DNA of 64,000 nt from Streptomyces massasporeus (GCF_014648995.1 NZ_BMSE01000033.1:1-64000); one strand, 5' to 3'; positions 44,296-53,815 are shown, numbered from the stretch's first letter. The notes: generated by a model from the letters alone, not told the origin. A program made the numbers and translations.

Positions 44296-44451
44296 TTAGA
44301 AGAAGTGCTTGCGTCCACCGACCGCGCGACCCGTCGCACCCAGGATCCACAGGATGGCGCCAACCAGAATGAGGATGCCACCGATCGTCGTTAGCAGGCC
44401 CATGCCGACGAGCAGGCCGATAAGCAGCAGAATAAGCCCAAGAATAATCAT
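44296..44451 (-). CDS. DUF6131-type small membrane protein
   Basis: This 51-residue product starts at MIILGLILLLIGLLVG and is almost wholly two hydrophobic helices, followed by LGATGRAVGGRKHFF. The pattern of a short two-helix protein ending in G-R-A-V-G-G-R-x-H matches DUF6131 proteins of actinobacteria, of unknown function. A longer start at 44493 adds 14 residues without support. The location is the cytoplasmic membrane. Confidence 0.8.
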   Translation of the reverse strand: MIILGLILLLIGLLVGMGLLTTIGGILILVGAILWILGATGRAVGGRKHFF

Positions 44452-44599
44452 CTCAAAACCCCATCGTTGATTCCGGCTCAAGCACGTGTGCATTTAAGCT
44501 TCACAAGGACATGAGTTCGTCCCTTGGTTGGTAGATCCCGACCGACTGGGAAGGCCGGGCCCTCGGTGCGATAGTCCTTGTGCCCGGCGCCTCGGGGTT

Positions 44600-45028
44600 C
44601 ACGCACACCTTCGAGGCTTCGTTCTCGGCGTGATCGGCGCTCCGCTCGCCGACCTGGCCCTCGGCAAGGTCGCCCGCCGGCACGCAGGATCGGCTTCCGG
44701 CCTCTTCAACACCGGAACTCAGCTCGGCATCGCGCTGGGAACCGGCCTGACCACCCTGGTCCTCTTCACCTACATCAGCGCCGGCACCCGCGGCCCCGCC
44801 GTGAACACTGCCTTTCCACCGGGCCGCCTCGCCCTGCGCATCAACGACGGCGCGTTCTCCGCGATGGACCTCACCGTCCGCCACCCGCGCACCGGCGAGC
44901 TGCTGTCCACCGTGAAGTTCATGGTGCAGACTCTCGCCGCCGACGAACTCCAGCGTGAACTCCGGGGCGAGCTGACCTGCGGCGGACTGCGGGCCGCCGA
45001 GGCCAACGGCAGCAAGGGCGGCCGACGT
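44600..45028 (+). pseudogene. fused relic: MFS transporter fragment plus serine-recombinase fragment
   Basis: One open frame joins two unrelated pieces. The first part (to about 44825) reads FVLGVIGAPLADLALGKVARRHAGSASGLFNTGTQLGIALG, the late part of a DHA2-type MFS exporter. The second part (about 44826-45028) reads AADELQRELRGELTCGGLRAAEANGSKGGRR, which resembles the catalytic-domain end of a serine recombinase. Neither has a start or a complete domain. It is probably a deletion junction left by past recombination. Confidence 0.6.
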
Positions 45029-45144
45029 GCGCGCTGGTGCTGCCGTGGCTCAGGTCGATGTGCGAGCCGTCGGTGTGGCCCTTCTTACGGGTGCGCGGGG
45101 AGCCCGGGGCGCAGTCCGTGCGGAGGACCCGCGGTGGTCACCGC

Positions 45145-47640
45145 TCATTCGGAGGGAAGGCCTAACAGGTCGGCATGGTGCCTGTTCATGTGCTCCCTCA
45201 ATTCCGCGGGAAGGCAGGAGACCAGGGCCTCCACGATCGAGCGGGCGTGCGACCCTAGCCGGTCGCGGTCCCGGTCAACTAGGTCGCACAGCAGGGGCCC
45301 CAGGCGCCGACCCACGGTGACGTCCGGCCCGGCGGTGTCAAGTCCGGCGGCGACGCGCGCGTACAACAGCCTGACTTCCTCGTCCGGTAGTGCCGATTCG
45401 GCGTCCAGCCACAGCCGCAGCAAGTCGTGCACGACGGAGGTCGCGGGGCGGCCCCCGCCACCGTTGAAGGTGGTCACCAGCGGCCCCAGCGACTCCAGCA
45501 GCGGCTGAGCGGCCTGGAGCAGCACGCCCTCGGTCGACCCGGCCGCGAGACGGGCTTTGTGCCACATGTCGTCCCAGTAGGCGACGTGCCAGGTCACGTG
45601 CCCTGCCTCGCGCGGCGTCACCCGGTACATCCAGTGCGCGTCGACGACTTCTGGGCGTGCGGTGTCGTCCTCCTGCCGCAGGCGGATGTGGAGGTCCCGG
45701 CCCGCGGCGTCCCTGACGTGCCTGATGTTCAGGGCCAGGGCGAAGTCCGCCCACTCCGCTTCCGGCAGCGAGGCGCGCCACAGCAGTGTGTGGGCGTGCC
45801 AGGCCTCACCGGGGTCGTCCTCGGCGGGGAACAGGGTTGCCGCCGTCGTCTCGCCGGTCAGCAGGACGACCAGTATGACGAGGTTCGCGCTGTAGATGCC
45901 GTGCCGTGAGGAGACACGCATGCGGCGCGGGCTGTACGTCGGGTACGACCGCTTGTCCCTGCGCTCCTCCCGGCCCCGCTCCCAGTGCACCCGTACCACC
46001 AGGTCGGCGATCCGCTCCCGCTCCTCCGCCGAGAGCCGCGCGACGCACGCGCGCGCGAATCTCAGCATCTGCCGTGAGAACAGGGGCGCGAACGACACCA
46101 GGGCGAAGAGGAGGTCGTCGTCCAGGGGCTCCGCGCTCCGCAGCAGTGCGGGCCGATGGCCAAGGAGCCGTACCAGTTGCTGGACTGCCAGGCGCACGGC
46201 GAGGTACTCGCCGAACGTGGCGTGCAGGAACTCATAGCTGGACAGCCGCTCCCCGTCCCGGATGGACTGGGCCCGCTGGACGAAAAAGAACCGGCCGAGC
46301 GCGGCATCTGCCTGGTCCAGCGGCTTGCGGAAGCTGTCCGACCGCTCCTCGGACTGTCCGTAGATGGCTCCAAGGTCGTCCTCCAGTTCCTTGCTGGACA
46401 CCCATTGGCGCCTACGGTTAAGCATGGAGAAGGCCACGATCGACAGCCGCTGCAACTCGCTCTCGACGCGCTCGTCGATCTGGCTGTCCCACAAGCCGTC
46501 CCCGGCGCTCTTGCGCACCTCTCGCCGCGCGAACGAGATCAGCAAAGCCTCGTAGAGTTCGGCTTCGTCCAGGGGACGGCCATCCTCGCCTTGGAAGTCG
46601 TTTCCGGCGCCATGGAAGAGAGCGAGCATGGTCAGCAGCAGGGGCTGTTCGGCCAGTCTGCGGTGCGGTGCCAGCAACTCCCAGCTCAGGGTGGACAGTC
46701 CACGGGAGACGAGGCTGCGGGCGTTGCGGTTGTTCCACTGCTGGATCCACACCCGGATCTGGTCCGGCTGGAAGGGTTCGAGCCGGAGGGCAACCGTGCC
46801 AGGCGGATGCTGGGCCCGGTCCGCGACCGCGATCCGGCTAGTCACCAACGCCAATACGGGCCTGCCCTGCTCGCGCTCCCTCTCCTGAAAGCGCGCGACG
46901 CGTGTGAGGAAGTCGCTCTGCCGCACACCGGTGGTCTGCAGGAGTTCATCGAAGCCGTCCAGCAACAGGACGGGGACCGCCGTGCCGGCAGAACGGACCA
47001 ATTCCGGCCAGCCGACCCGCTCCCCCGTCGCGTCGCGCACGGCCTGCTCCAATTGGTCCTGGAGGTCGTGGTCGGCCCGCACGTCGCGCAGCGCCACCCG
47101 GACCGGCAGGAAGCCCGTGGCGGGCAGCCGCGCCGCGAGGATCATGGTGAGAACGGACTTGCCCGCGCCCGGCTGCCCGAGCACCAGCAGCGGAACGTCC
47201 CAGAGACCCGGTGAGGTGAGGGCACCGGCCAGGTAGTCCGTCAGGTCGCTGCGCACCGGAACCCTGGCCCACCACTCCTCGTCGGCAGGGTTGTCGTGGT
47301 CGCCGACCGCGCGCACCCTGAAATCGGGGTCCAGGTAGACCTCGTCCAGGGTGGGCATGCTCATACCTTCGGAAGGCGAGTCGGCGGCGAGGATGCGGCG
47401 GCCGAGCGCCGCCTGGTGGGCGCGTGCCAGTGCCCGCGCCGCATGCTCCGGGGGGTGACTCAGAGCAGCGGAGGACGCCAGGGCCTGTTCCAGTTGCGCG
47501 AGCGCCCGGCGCAGCTCGGCCCTCGTCGCCTGGTGCTCCAGCTGACCGGTCCAGTAGAGGAACTCCGGAGCATCCTGGATCAGTTGTCGGTACAGCTCCT
47601 CGTACCGCTCCACCGCACGACGCGGCAGGGTCCGGTGCAC
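45145..47640 (-). CDS. NACHT-type STAND NTPase, probably 5'-truncated
   Basis: The 831-residue product (GTG start) has LLVLGQPGAGKSVLTMIL (Walker A, about residues 150-167), VPVLLLDGFDELLQ (Walker B/DGxDE) and LLTMLALFHGAG with FLHATFGEYLAVRL (NACHT winged-helix markers). The C-terminal half is long and helical, possibly sensing. Such NTPases are often anti-phage or signalling proteins. The frame stays open for 38 further codons before the GTG (HALTHFLEGLDLWARLPSRE looks coded) up to TAA at 47755-47757, with no start codon, so the N-terminal effector part seems to have been deleted. Confidence 0.75.
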   Translation of the reverse strand: MHRTLPRRAVERYEELYRQLIQDAPEFLYWTGQLEHQATRAELRRALAQLEQALASSAALSHPPEHAARALARAHQAALGRRILAADSPSEGMSMPTLDEVYLDPDFRVRAVGDHDNPADEEWWARVPVRSDLTDYLAGALTSPGLWDVPLLVLGQPGAGKSVLTMILAARLPATGFLPVRVALRDVRADHDLQDQLEQAVRDATGERVGWPELVRSAGTAVPVLLLDGFDELLQTTGVRQSDFLTRVARFQEREREQGRPVLALVTSRIAVADRAQHPPGTVALRLEPFQPDQIRVWIQQWNNRNARSLVSRGLSTLSWELLAPHRRLAEQPLLLTMLALFHGAGNDFQGEDGRPLDEAELYEALLISFARREVRKSAGDGLWDSQIDERVESELQRLSIVAFSMLNRRRQWVSSKELEDDLGAIYGQSEERSDSFRKPLDQADAALGRFFFVQRAQSIRDGERLSSYEFLHATFGEYLAVRLAVQQLVRLLGHRPALLRSAEPLDDDLLFALVSFAPLFSRQMLRFARACVARLSAEERERIADLVVRVHWERGREERRDKRSYPTYSPRRMRVSSRHGIYSANLVILVVLLTGETTAATLFPAEDDPGEAWHAHTLLWRASLPEAEWADFALALNIRHVRDAAGRDLHIRLRQEDDTARPEVVDAHWMYRVTPREAGHVTWHVAYWDDMWHKARLAAGSTEGVLLQAAQPLLESLGPLVTTFNGGGGRPATSVVHDLLRLWLDAESALPDEEVRLLYARVAAGLDTAGPDVTVGRRLGPLLCDLVDRDRDRLGSHARSIVEALVSCLPAELREHMNRHHADLLGLPSE

Positions 47641-47767
47641 GGTGTCCGTGGCTGCCTGCCTTTCACGGCTTGGCAGCCGGGCCCACAGGTCGAGTCCCTC
47701 CAGGAAGTGCGTGAGTGCGTGTTTCTGATCCCCGAATCTGAGTAGCCTTGGGTTTTACGCTGGCGCG

Positions 47768-48079
47768 GTGTCCAGGGGTACCGGGCAGGGCGGAGAGAGG
47801 ATCTGCCGGGCTTGTGGTGACCGGCTGAGGCTGGGCGCGCGGCCTGACGCCTTGTTCTGTTCTGCGGCGTGTCGTGCCAGGCAGTGGCGTACGGGCCGGC
47901 GGTTGCGCAAGCGTACGGCTGCCGCGCTGAGCGGTGCGGGCGAGGTGGAGTGTCCCGAGTGCGGGGCTCGGTGGGTGGCTGGCGTTGACCGGAGGTCGAA
48001 CGCCGTCTTCTGCTCGCGCCGATGTGTGGTGAGAGCTTGGAGGCGCCGGAAGGAAACGTTCGGCGAACGGGCACAGTGA
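47768..48079 (+). CDS. small zinc-ribbon protein
   Basis: The 103-residue basic protein has two zinc-finger-like units: CRACGDRLRLGARPDALFC with CSAACRARQWR, then CPECGARWVAGVDRRSNAVFC with CSRRCVVRAWRRR. Repeated CxxC plus CSxxC-type motifs are common in actinobacterial small proteins of unknown role, probably nucleic-acid binding. The GTG start is uncertain. Confidence 0.6.
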   Translation: MSRGTGQGGERICRACGDRLRLGARPDALFCSAACRARQWRTGRRLRKRTAAALSGAGEVECPECGARWVAGVDRRSNAVFCSRRCVVRAWRRRKETFGERAQ

Positions 48080-48213
48080 CCGCATCCCGAACGCATCCTG
48101 CGTCCAACTTCGTTCAGAGCACGGTCACTTGCGGACGTTCGTTGTGATCTGTGTATTTACGGTCTGACTCTCGGTGCTGAGCGGGCCGTGTCCACGTCAC
48201 GGACATCAGCTCC

Positions 48214-49245
48214 GTGCTGCGGCCCGCATGGGTGGTGAAACCCATGACGGAGGAGATCGACAAGGTCGGAAGCGTCAGCCAGTCCCGTTACGAGCAGATC
48301 GTGTCCGAGCTGCGGGACGTGGTGGAAGCGCAGACGCGCGGGCAGTTCACGATCGGGGACCGCGCCCTGGAGATCGAGCCGATGAGGGAGCCGGGCGGCC
48401 ACCACGCGGTGGACCCCGAGTGGTCGGTGACCACGACGCTCACGCGGCTGGCCGAGGACATCGGCCTGAAGTTCAGCACGGTGAAGTCGGCGAGGTGGAC
48501 ATCCTCACGCTGGCCGGCCGATCGCCGGCAGAAGGGCGTCTCCTACACCGTTCACCGGATCCTGGCCTACATCGAGAACGACGAGGAACGATTCGCCGCG
48601 ATCCTCACACCGCCTGGGGGCAAGGCCAGGTGGACGCCGGACGACGCCAGCCGACGGGTCGGCAACCGGGTCGAGACACCGGTGACGCCGAAGGAGAAGA
48701 TCACCGCGATCCACACGCTGGCTCAGGACGAGCAGGTCGCCGCGGCGGTGACCAGCGACTTCCTGAAGCGGCCTGAAGTAACGGCCAAGGTGACCACGGT
48801 GGACAAGGCCCGAGTGGTGGAGGAGTTCACCCGTGACGAGCACGTGGCCACCACGGCGGCCACGAACCTGCTCCGCAGGCCGGACGTTGCATTCAAGGCG
48901 ATGAGCGACGACACCGCCCGCTTCCAGGTCAACCATGCCCAGGCCGAGCGGTCCCGGCAAGCCCGCGACCACTTCGAGGACACCAGCCCCGTCGCACCGG
49001 CGGTGAGGAAGATCGACCGGACGGTGGAGTTTCTCGACCTGGTCACCGCCTGCCACTCGTTCGTCGCCGCGGCCGGCCGGACCGTCCCGGGCCTGCGCGA
49101 CCGCACCCTGAGCGAGGACGAGGCCACGATTGTGCACCAGAACGTCGCCAAGGTACGGGCGACGCTGGACTGGATCGAGACCGCCGTCGACACCGGCAAG
49201 GTCGACATGGACGACGCGCTCGCCCGCATGCTGCGGAGCGAGTAG
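48214..49245 (+). CDS. DUF6192/RacO-like protein
   Basis: The 343-residue protein has an N-terminal part (SQSRYEQIVSELRDVVEAQTRGQFTIGDRALEIEPM) and TLTRLAEDIGLKFSTVKSARWTSSRWPADRR, then a helical C-terminal half. This matches the actinobacterial DUF6192 family annotated as RacO. The helix-turn-helix look suggests DNA binding, possibly plasmid or chromosome maintenance; the function is unproved. An ATG at 48244 is an alternative start. The next gene starts 2 bp after its stop and is the usual RacP-like partner. Confidence 0.7.
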   Translation: MLRPAWVVKPMTEEIDKVGSVSQSRYEQIVSELRDVVEAQTRGQFTIGDRALEIEPMREPGGHHAVDPEWSVTTTLTRLAEDIGLKFSTVKSARWTSSRWPADRRQKGVSYTVHRILAYIENDEERFAAILTPPGGKARWTPDDASRRVGNRVETPVTPKEKITAIHTLAQDEQVAAAVTSDFLKRPEVTAKVTTVDKARVVEEFTRDEHVATTAATNLLRRPDVAFKAMSDDTARFQVNHAQAERSRQARDHFEDTSPVAPAVRKIDRTVEFLDLVTACHSFVAAAGRTVPGLRDRTLSEDEATIVHQNVAKVRATLDWIETAVDTGKVDMDDALARMLRSE

Positions 49246-49247
49246 CC

Positions 49248-49667
49248 ATGCCCCGCGCCTCACGGCGCCGGGGCGAGGCCGCCCAGCGGCATGCGGACAC
49301 TCTGCGGTTCGTGCTGTTCGAGGCCAGACCCGCAGGGCTGCTGTTCCCTCAGCTGACCCGCGCGAGTGGGCTGTCCCCCAGCCAGGTCCGGTCGGGGCTG
49401 GCCGCCCTGCGCGACATCATCGCCGAAATCGGCTGGCCACCGCTGATTTGGACCAGGGCCGACGGCTACCAGCTCGGTGCGGAACGCGCCGCGCTGGAGG
49501 CATACGAACGGGCCGTACTCACCGAGAAGCTGACCGAGTTCCGCCGGTTCATCACCGGCACGGTCGCCCCGCACGCCGCCGCCCACCCGGGCGACAAGTG
49601 GGTCAAGCACGTCATCGCCCAGCTCAACTCCATCGAATCCACCCTCGATCTCGTCGTCTCAGCCTGA
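49248..49667 (+). CDS. RacP-like protein
   Basis: The 139-residue protein has a winged-helix-like front (FPQLTRASGLSPSQVRSGLAALRDIIAEIGWPPLIWTRADGYQL) and ITGTVAPHAAAHPGDKWVKHVIAQL, typical of proteins called RacP in Streptomyces. It is two bases after the RacO-like gene, so co-expressed. Likely a small DNA-binding partner of that protein. Function is not established. Confidence 0.65.
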   Translation: MPRASRRRGEAAQRHADTLRFVLFEARPAGLLFPQLTRASGLSPSQVRSGLAALRDIIAEIGWPPLIWTRADGYQLGAERAALEAYERAVLTEKLTEFRRFITGTVAPHAAAHPGDKWVKHVIAQLNSIESTLDLVVSA

Positions 49668-49734
49668 CACCCGGGGGCGCCCGGCCTCATGCCGGGCGCC
49701 TTCTCCCCATCTGGCCTGGAGGGAAGCCGCCGCC

Positions 49735-50580
49735 ATGCGTCAGAGTCGCTATCCCTCCGACACCACCAGTGCGGAATGGGCTCTGATCGAACCCCTGTTG
49801 CCGGAGCCGGCCTGCGAAACCAGCCGCGGCGGCCGACCGGAGAAGCATCCACGGCGGGAGATCGTCGATGCGATCCGGTACGTGGTCGACACAGGCTGCA
49901 AATGGCGGGCCCTGCCTGCAGATTTCCCTCCATGGAGGACGGTTTGGGGGTTCATGGCCCGCTGGGCCGCAGCCGGGGTGATCGGACAAATACGCGACCA
50001 CCTGTCCGGCCGGATCCGCCGCGAGATGGGCAGAGGCCCCCGAGCGGTCGCCACCGTGATCGACTCCCAGAGCGTCAGGGCCGCCGAGACCGTGTCCAAG
50101 GCCACCCGTGGCTACGACGCGGGCAAGAAAATCAACGGTCGCAAGCGCCACCTGGTCGTCGACACCCGCGGCCTGCCCCTCATGGTCATGGTCACCCCCG
50201 CCGACCTCCACGACGCCGCCGCCGCAAAAGAAGTCCTCTTCCGCCTCCGCCTGATGCACCCCGAGATCACCATCGTCTGGGCCGACTCCGCCTACGCCGG
50301 CAAGCTCGTCGACTGGGCGAAACAGCACCTCAACCTCACCATCAAGCCGGTCAGCCGCCCCAAAGACGCCTCCGGCTTCGTCGTGCTGCCCCGCCGCTGG
50401 GTCGTCGAGAGGTCGCTCGCCTGGATGATGCACGCCCGCCGCCACGCGAGAGACTACGAACGGCTCATCCAACACTCCGAAACCCTGATCACCTGGGCCG
50501 CCATCACCCTCATGACCAGGCGCCTCGCACGGAAAGGCGCAACCCCCAGCTGGCCGAGGAAACCGGCGCCGACCAGCTGA
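49735..50580 (+). CDS. IS5-family transposase (single frame)
   Basis: The 281-residue DDE transposase has YPSDTTSAEWALIEPLLPEP, the DUF4096 N-terminus VVDTGCKWRALPADFPPWRTVWGFMARW, then VIDSQSVRAAETVSK (first Asp), IVWADSAYAGKLVDW (second Asp) and LPRRWVVERSLAWMMHARRHARDYE (Glu). GGAGGG precedes the ATG. All catalytic residues are present. No obvious terminal repeats were found, so the element borders are not given; it lies 14 bp from the end of the S41 peptidase gene. Confidence 0.88.
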   Translation: MRQSRYPSDTTSAEWALIEPLLPEPACETSRGGRPEKHPRREIVDAIRYVVDTGCKWRALPADFPPWRTVWGFMARWAAAGVIGQIRDHLSGRIRREMGRGPRAVATVIDSQSVRAAETVSKATRGYDAGKKINGRKRHLVVDTRGLPLMVMVTPADLHDAAAAKEVLFRLRLMHPEITIVWADSAYAGKLVDWAKQHLNLTIKPVSRPKDASGFVVLPRRWVVERSLAWMMHARRHARDYERLIQHSETLITWAAITLMTRRLARKGATPSWPRKPAPTS

Positions 50581-50593
50581 TCACCCACCCCGT

Positions 50594-51613
50594 CTACGCG
50601 CAGCCGGGCTGCTCGGACAACCATTGCGTTGCCGCGTCCAGGACGGGATCTTTGCTTCCTCCGCGCCCGAGGTTGTCGACGACTGGCTGGTCAGGCGGTA
50701 TGGGGCTGTCGTACGCGCGCCCCGTGCGGTCGGCGTCCTTCACCTCTGTCAGGTTGAGGATCGCCCCGTCGGACAGTCGATGCTCTGCGTTGCCGGTGGG
50801 GACGCCGGTGGTGTCCTCGCCGAAGGAGCGCGTATAAGGGCGCCCGCGGAAGGCCACGGTCACGGCCTCCCCGGAACTGGCAGTGGAACGGCTGGTGAGC
50901 ACCGCAACAGGGGCCGATCCGTCACCTACGGGAGGACTTGTTCCCCAGCCGGTGGAATCATCGTCCAGACGAGGGCTGCCCTTCGCAATGGACCACACCG
51001 TCTTCTTGCCGTCCGCATCGACGAATGATCCGACATCGCCGTCACCAAGGATCGGTCCCACGACGGCAAGCATCGGCCACATGTTGCCACCGAGGTTGCG
51101 GCGCAGGTCGATCACCCAGCCGCAGGCGTTCGGACGATTAGCCTTCGCCACCGCGTTTCGCCCCTCCCGCACGTACTGCTGATAGACCTTCTCAGATCCC
51201 TGGACGCCTGGGAGCGACAGATACCCCATGCGGCCGGCTAGCGCCCGCCCTTCCACAGGGTTGCGGATCTGCTCGTCCCCGTGCAGCTTTTTCGTCCTCT
51301 TTGGATCGTAGAAGCCGCTGTGCCCGTCTCCCAACCTGCCCAGGGCGGCCTCAATGGCTCGATATGTATCGCTAGGACGCTGCGCGTTGCCGGCTTCGGT
51401 GAAGGCTGTTCGCCGTACCTCATCCCAGTCGACATCGTCGCGGCGAAGTGCCTTGTCCTCCATGAGGTCCAACGCGGTGGACAGGTAGGACCGGGCCTTG
51501 TCAGACATTGCCGGGCCAGGGGGCGACGCCTCCCCTCCCGAGCACCCGGCCCCGACAGCGAGTACACACACCAACCCAGCAGTCCTTAAATGCAGCAAAC
51601 GCCCCCGAACCAT
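50594..51613 (-). CDS. S41-family peptidase lipoprotein
   Basis: The 339-residue protein begins with a signal peptide ending VLAVGAGCSGG, a lipobox with Cys 23, so it is likely anchored outside the membrane. ALGRLGDGHSGFYDP, MGYLSLPGVQGSE and CGWVIDLRRNLGGNMWPML are S41 landmarks, and VLTSRSTASSGEAVTVAFRG carries the catalytic Ser in SSGE. It cleaves C-terminal tails or peptides outside the cell; the substrate is unknown. GGGAGG precedes the ATG. No PDZ domain is seen. Confidence 0.85.
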   Translation of the reverse strand: MVRGRLLHLRTAGLVCVLAVGAGCSGGEASPPGPAMSDKARSYLSTALDLMEDKALRRDDVDWDEVRRTAFTEAGNAQRPSDTYRAIEAALGRLGDGHSGFYDPKRTKKLHGDEQIRNPVEGRALAGRMGYLSLPGVQGSEKVYQQYVREGRNAVAKANRPNACGWVIDLRRNLGGNMWPMLAVVGPILGDGDVGSFVDADGKKTVWSIAKGSPRLDDDSTGWGTSPPVGDGSAPVAVLTSRSTASSGEAVTVAFRGRPYTRSFGEDTTGVPTGNAEHRLSDGAILNLTEVKDADRTGRAYDSPIPPDQPVVDNLGRGGSKDPVLDAATQWLSEQPGCA

Positions 51614-51718
51614 GTGCCCTCCCAGTCAGCCAAACCAGTTGATCTATTAGTGACCCTAACTTCCGATGATCAACGCACGGCCGACCCCGGTTCAGAAACA
51701 CGCACTTAGCGTGCGGCC

Positions 51719-52279
51719 ATGGAACGCACCCCGATGCCCGAGCCGCTGCGCCAGGCAGTCCACCAGCTCGTCTCCGAGGCCGTCATGAACTGCCAGGACG
51801 TGCTGCGCTACACCGAGCCCGACGTGGCACACGACTGGAAGCGGATGACGCTGATCCGGGCTACGGACGCCTCCGACACGCTGGACATGGCCGCCATGGT
51901 GATCGCCGCGTACTGTCAGCGCACCGGCATGGCCATGGACACCCTCGCGTCGTACCTCCAGACCCGGCAGCAGCGCAGCCGGGCGGCCGGCCCGCGGGAT
52001 GCCGACCGGCATGAAGTGGCCGGGATGCTCGGCGGTCCGCTTCCCCTCGACGACGACGAGGCGCGGCTGCGGTTCTCGTGGGGCCAGGGGTATGCGGAAG
52101 GAGGGCTGATGGCTGAGGCCGATGAGCAGCGGCTGTTCACCGTGGCCTGCTTGCACGGGTTGCGCGCTCGCCTGTGTGATGACGTCGAGGCCCTGGACGA
52201 CTATCTGCCCCCGCACGTCGCGAAGCTGGCTCGGAAGGTCGCCGAGGTGTTGGAGGTGCCGCAGCCGGCCACCGCATGA
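51719..52279 (+). CDS. hypothetical protein, Streptomyces-type
   Basis: The 186-residue protein is predicted helical and acidic, with no motif I recognise. It contains TDASDTLDMAAMVIAAYCQRTGMAMDTLASYL and DDEARLRFSWGQGYAEGGLMAEADEQRLFTVACLHGLRARL. Codon use is normal for the region. It is divergent from the S41 gene and 145 bp before Ku, with the same direction. Confidence 0.6.
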   Translation: MERTPMPEPLRQAVHQLVSEAVMNCQDVLRYTEPDVAHDWKRMTLIRATDASDTLDMAAMVIAAYCQRTGMAMDTLASYLQTRQQRSRAAGPRDADRHEVAGMLGGPLPLDDDEARLRFSWGQGYAEGGLMAEADEQRLFTVACLHGLRARLCDDVEALDDYLPPHVAKLARKVAEVLEVPQPATA

Positions 52280-52424
52280 CATCGGACGCGCGCTGTCGTT
52301 GGGCAGCACGACTCCATATGCCAGGCACCGGGGCGACTTCTCCCCCCGGTGCCCGGTGTGCCCGTGCGCGGCTGTGGTTGCCCTCGTAGCCTGGTGTTGC
52401 TCGGGGTAGCAGCGGAGGTCTGTC

Positions 52425-53342
52425 ATGCCCCGAACCGTGTGGTCTGGTGCCATCAGTTTTGGTCTCGTGACCGTGCCGATCAATGTTCAGAGCGCCACCG
52501 AGGACCACTCGATCCGCTTCCACCAGTACCACCTGGAGGACATGGGCCGGGTGCGGGTCAGGAAGTTCTGTGAGGTCGAGGACCGTGAGGTCCGCACCGA
52601 CGAGATCGGCAAGGGCTACCAGCTCACCAAGGAGCAGGTCATCCCGATCAGCGAGGACGAGCTGCGCGACCTGCCGCTGCCGACCGCGAAGGCGATCGAG
52701 ATCGAAGCGTTCGTCCCGCTTGAGTCCGTGGATCCGATCCGTATCGGCGAGGGCTACTACCTCCAGCCGTCCGGGCAGGTCGCGGCCAAGCCGTACAAGC
52801 TCCTGCGTATGGCCCTGGCCCGGTCGTCGAAGGTGGCCGTCGCCAAGTACGCCTGGAGCGGTCGCGAGCGCCTGGGCCTGCTGCGGGTACGCGACGACGT
52901 GATCGTGCTGCACGCCATGCGTTGGCCCGATGAGATCAGATCCCCGGAGGAGTTGCTGCCCCCGCCTGTGGAGCTGACGGACGAGGAGATCGAGGGCGCC
53001 CTGGCGCTCATGGAGAGCATGACCCGCGACGACCTGGAAGGCGAGGAATTCCACGACGCCTACACCGAGGCCGTCGAGCAGATCATCGAGGCCAAGCGCG
53101 AGCACCGCGAGCCACCCAAGCTTCAGGAGCCCGAGCAGAAGGCGGGCCAGGTGGTGGACCTGATGGCCGCCCTGAGCGAGTCCGTGGAGAAAGCCAGGGC
53201 CTCCCGCGGCGAAGACGCCGAGGTCCATGAGCTGCCGAAGAAGACCGCGAAGAAGCAGCCGGCCAAGAAGACCACCGCGAAGAAGACCACGAAGAAGGCC
53301 GCGGCCAGGAAGACGTCCGGGCGCCGGCCGCGCAGCGCTTAA
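52425..53342 (+). CDS. ku: Ku protein, non-homologous end joining
   Basis: The 305-residue protein opens RTVWSGAISFGLVTVPINVQSATEDHSIRFHQYH, the standard start of bacterial Ku, and has the core beta-barrel to about residue 210. The C-terminus (residues 265-305) is a Lys-rich tail with KKTAKK/AKKTT repeats, as in many actinobacterial Ku proteins where it binds DNA ends. It forms a dimeric ring on broken ends and recruits a ligase; an ATP-dependent ligase lies at 57093-58064. GGAGG precedes the ATG. Confidence 0.95.
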   Translation: MPRTVWSGAISFGLVTVPINVQSATEDHSIRFHQYHLEDMGRVRVRKFCEVEDREVRTDEIGKGYQLTKEQVIPISEDELRDLPLPTAKAIEIEAFVPLESVDPIRIGEGYYLQPSGQVAAKPYKLLRMALARSSKVAVAKYAWSGRERLGLLRVRDDVIVLHAMRWPDEIRSPEELLPPPVELTDEEIEGALALMESMTRDDLEGEEFHDAYTEAVEQIIEAKREHREPPKLQEPEQKAGQVVDLMAALSESVEKARASRGEDAEVHELPKKTAKKQPAKKTTAKKTTKKAAARKTSGRRPRSA

Positions 53343-53353
53343 GTGGTAACACC

Positions 53354-53815
53354 ATGGGCATCGAGCTGGTGTACGACAAAGGGCTACTCCGTGAGATCGG
53401 CGGTGTGGCGATCTCCTACGGTCGGCGGGAGTGGATGGACACCACACCGCGGGCCCTGGGGCCATGGCCGCTCGAGTATCAGCGGTTCAGTGCGACTCTG
53501 CGGGCTGTGGGCGACGTCGAGATCACATACCGTCGGTGGTCCAGCCTGCCGCGCTCCGTAGGGCAATGGGACTGTGAGCACCGCAAGGCTCGTCTGGAGC
53601 GCGTCGGGCCGTATCAACTGAGCTACGACCGAACGGGTCGCGTCTGCACCGTCGGACCGATCCAGATCTTCTACGATCGAGGCGACTGGAACCCCGTTGG
53701 TGCGCAGCTGCCGAGCACCGACGAGTCGCTGTCAGACGAGCTGCTCCTCGTGCTGTTTCTGGTGCTGTTCTGGCAGAAGCAGGCGTGGGACGCGTACTAC
53801 CAAGCCCACCGCTGA
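53354..53815 (+). CDS. hypothetical protein with C-terminal hydrophobic segment
   Basis: The 153-residue protein contains three to four similar short stretches of the form V-x-x-I/L-x-x-Y-x-R (AISYGRREW, EITYRRW, QLSYDRTGR, QIFYDRGDW), so it may be an internally repeated beta protein. LLLVLFLVLFWQ near the end looks like a membrane anchor. Family unknown. It begins 12 bp after Ku in the same direction. Confidence 0.6.
   Translation: MGIELVYDKGLLREIGGVAISYGRREWMDTTPRALGPWPLEYQRFSATLRAVGDVEITYRRWSSLPRSVGQWDCEHRKARLERVGPYQLSYDRTGRVCTVGPIQIFYDRGDWNPVGAQLPSTDESLSDELLLVLFLVLFWQKQAWDAYYQAHR

Noticed and set aside
45145..47640. Calling the NACHT protein part of the biosynthetic cluster regulation
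   Set aside because: It is separated by IS701 and a relic, with no shared motif or operon link to the cluster.
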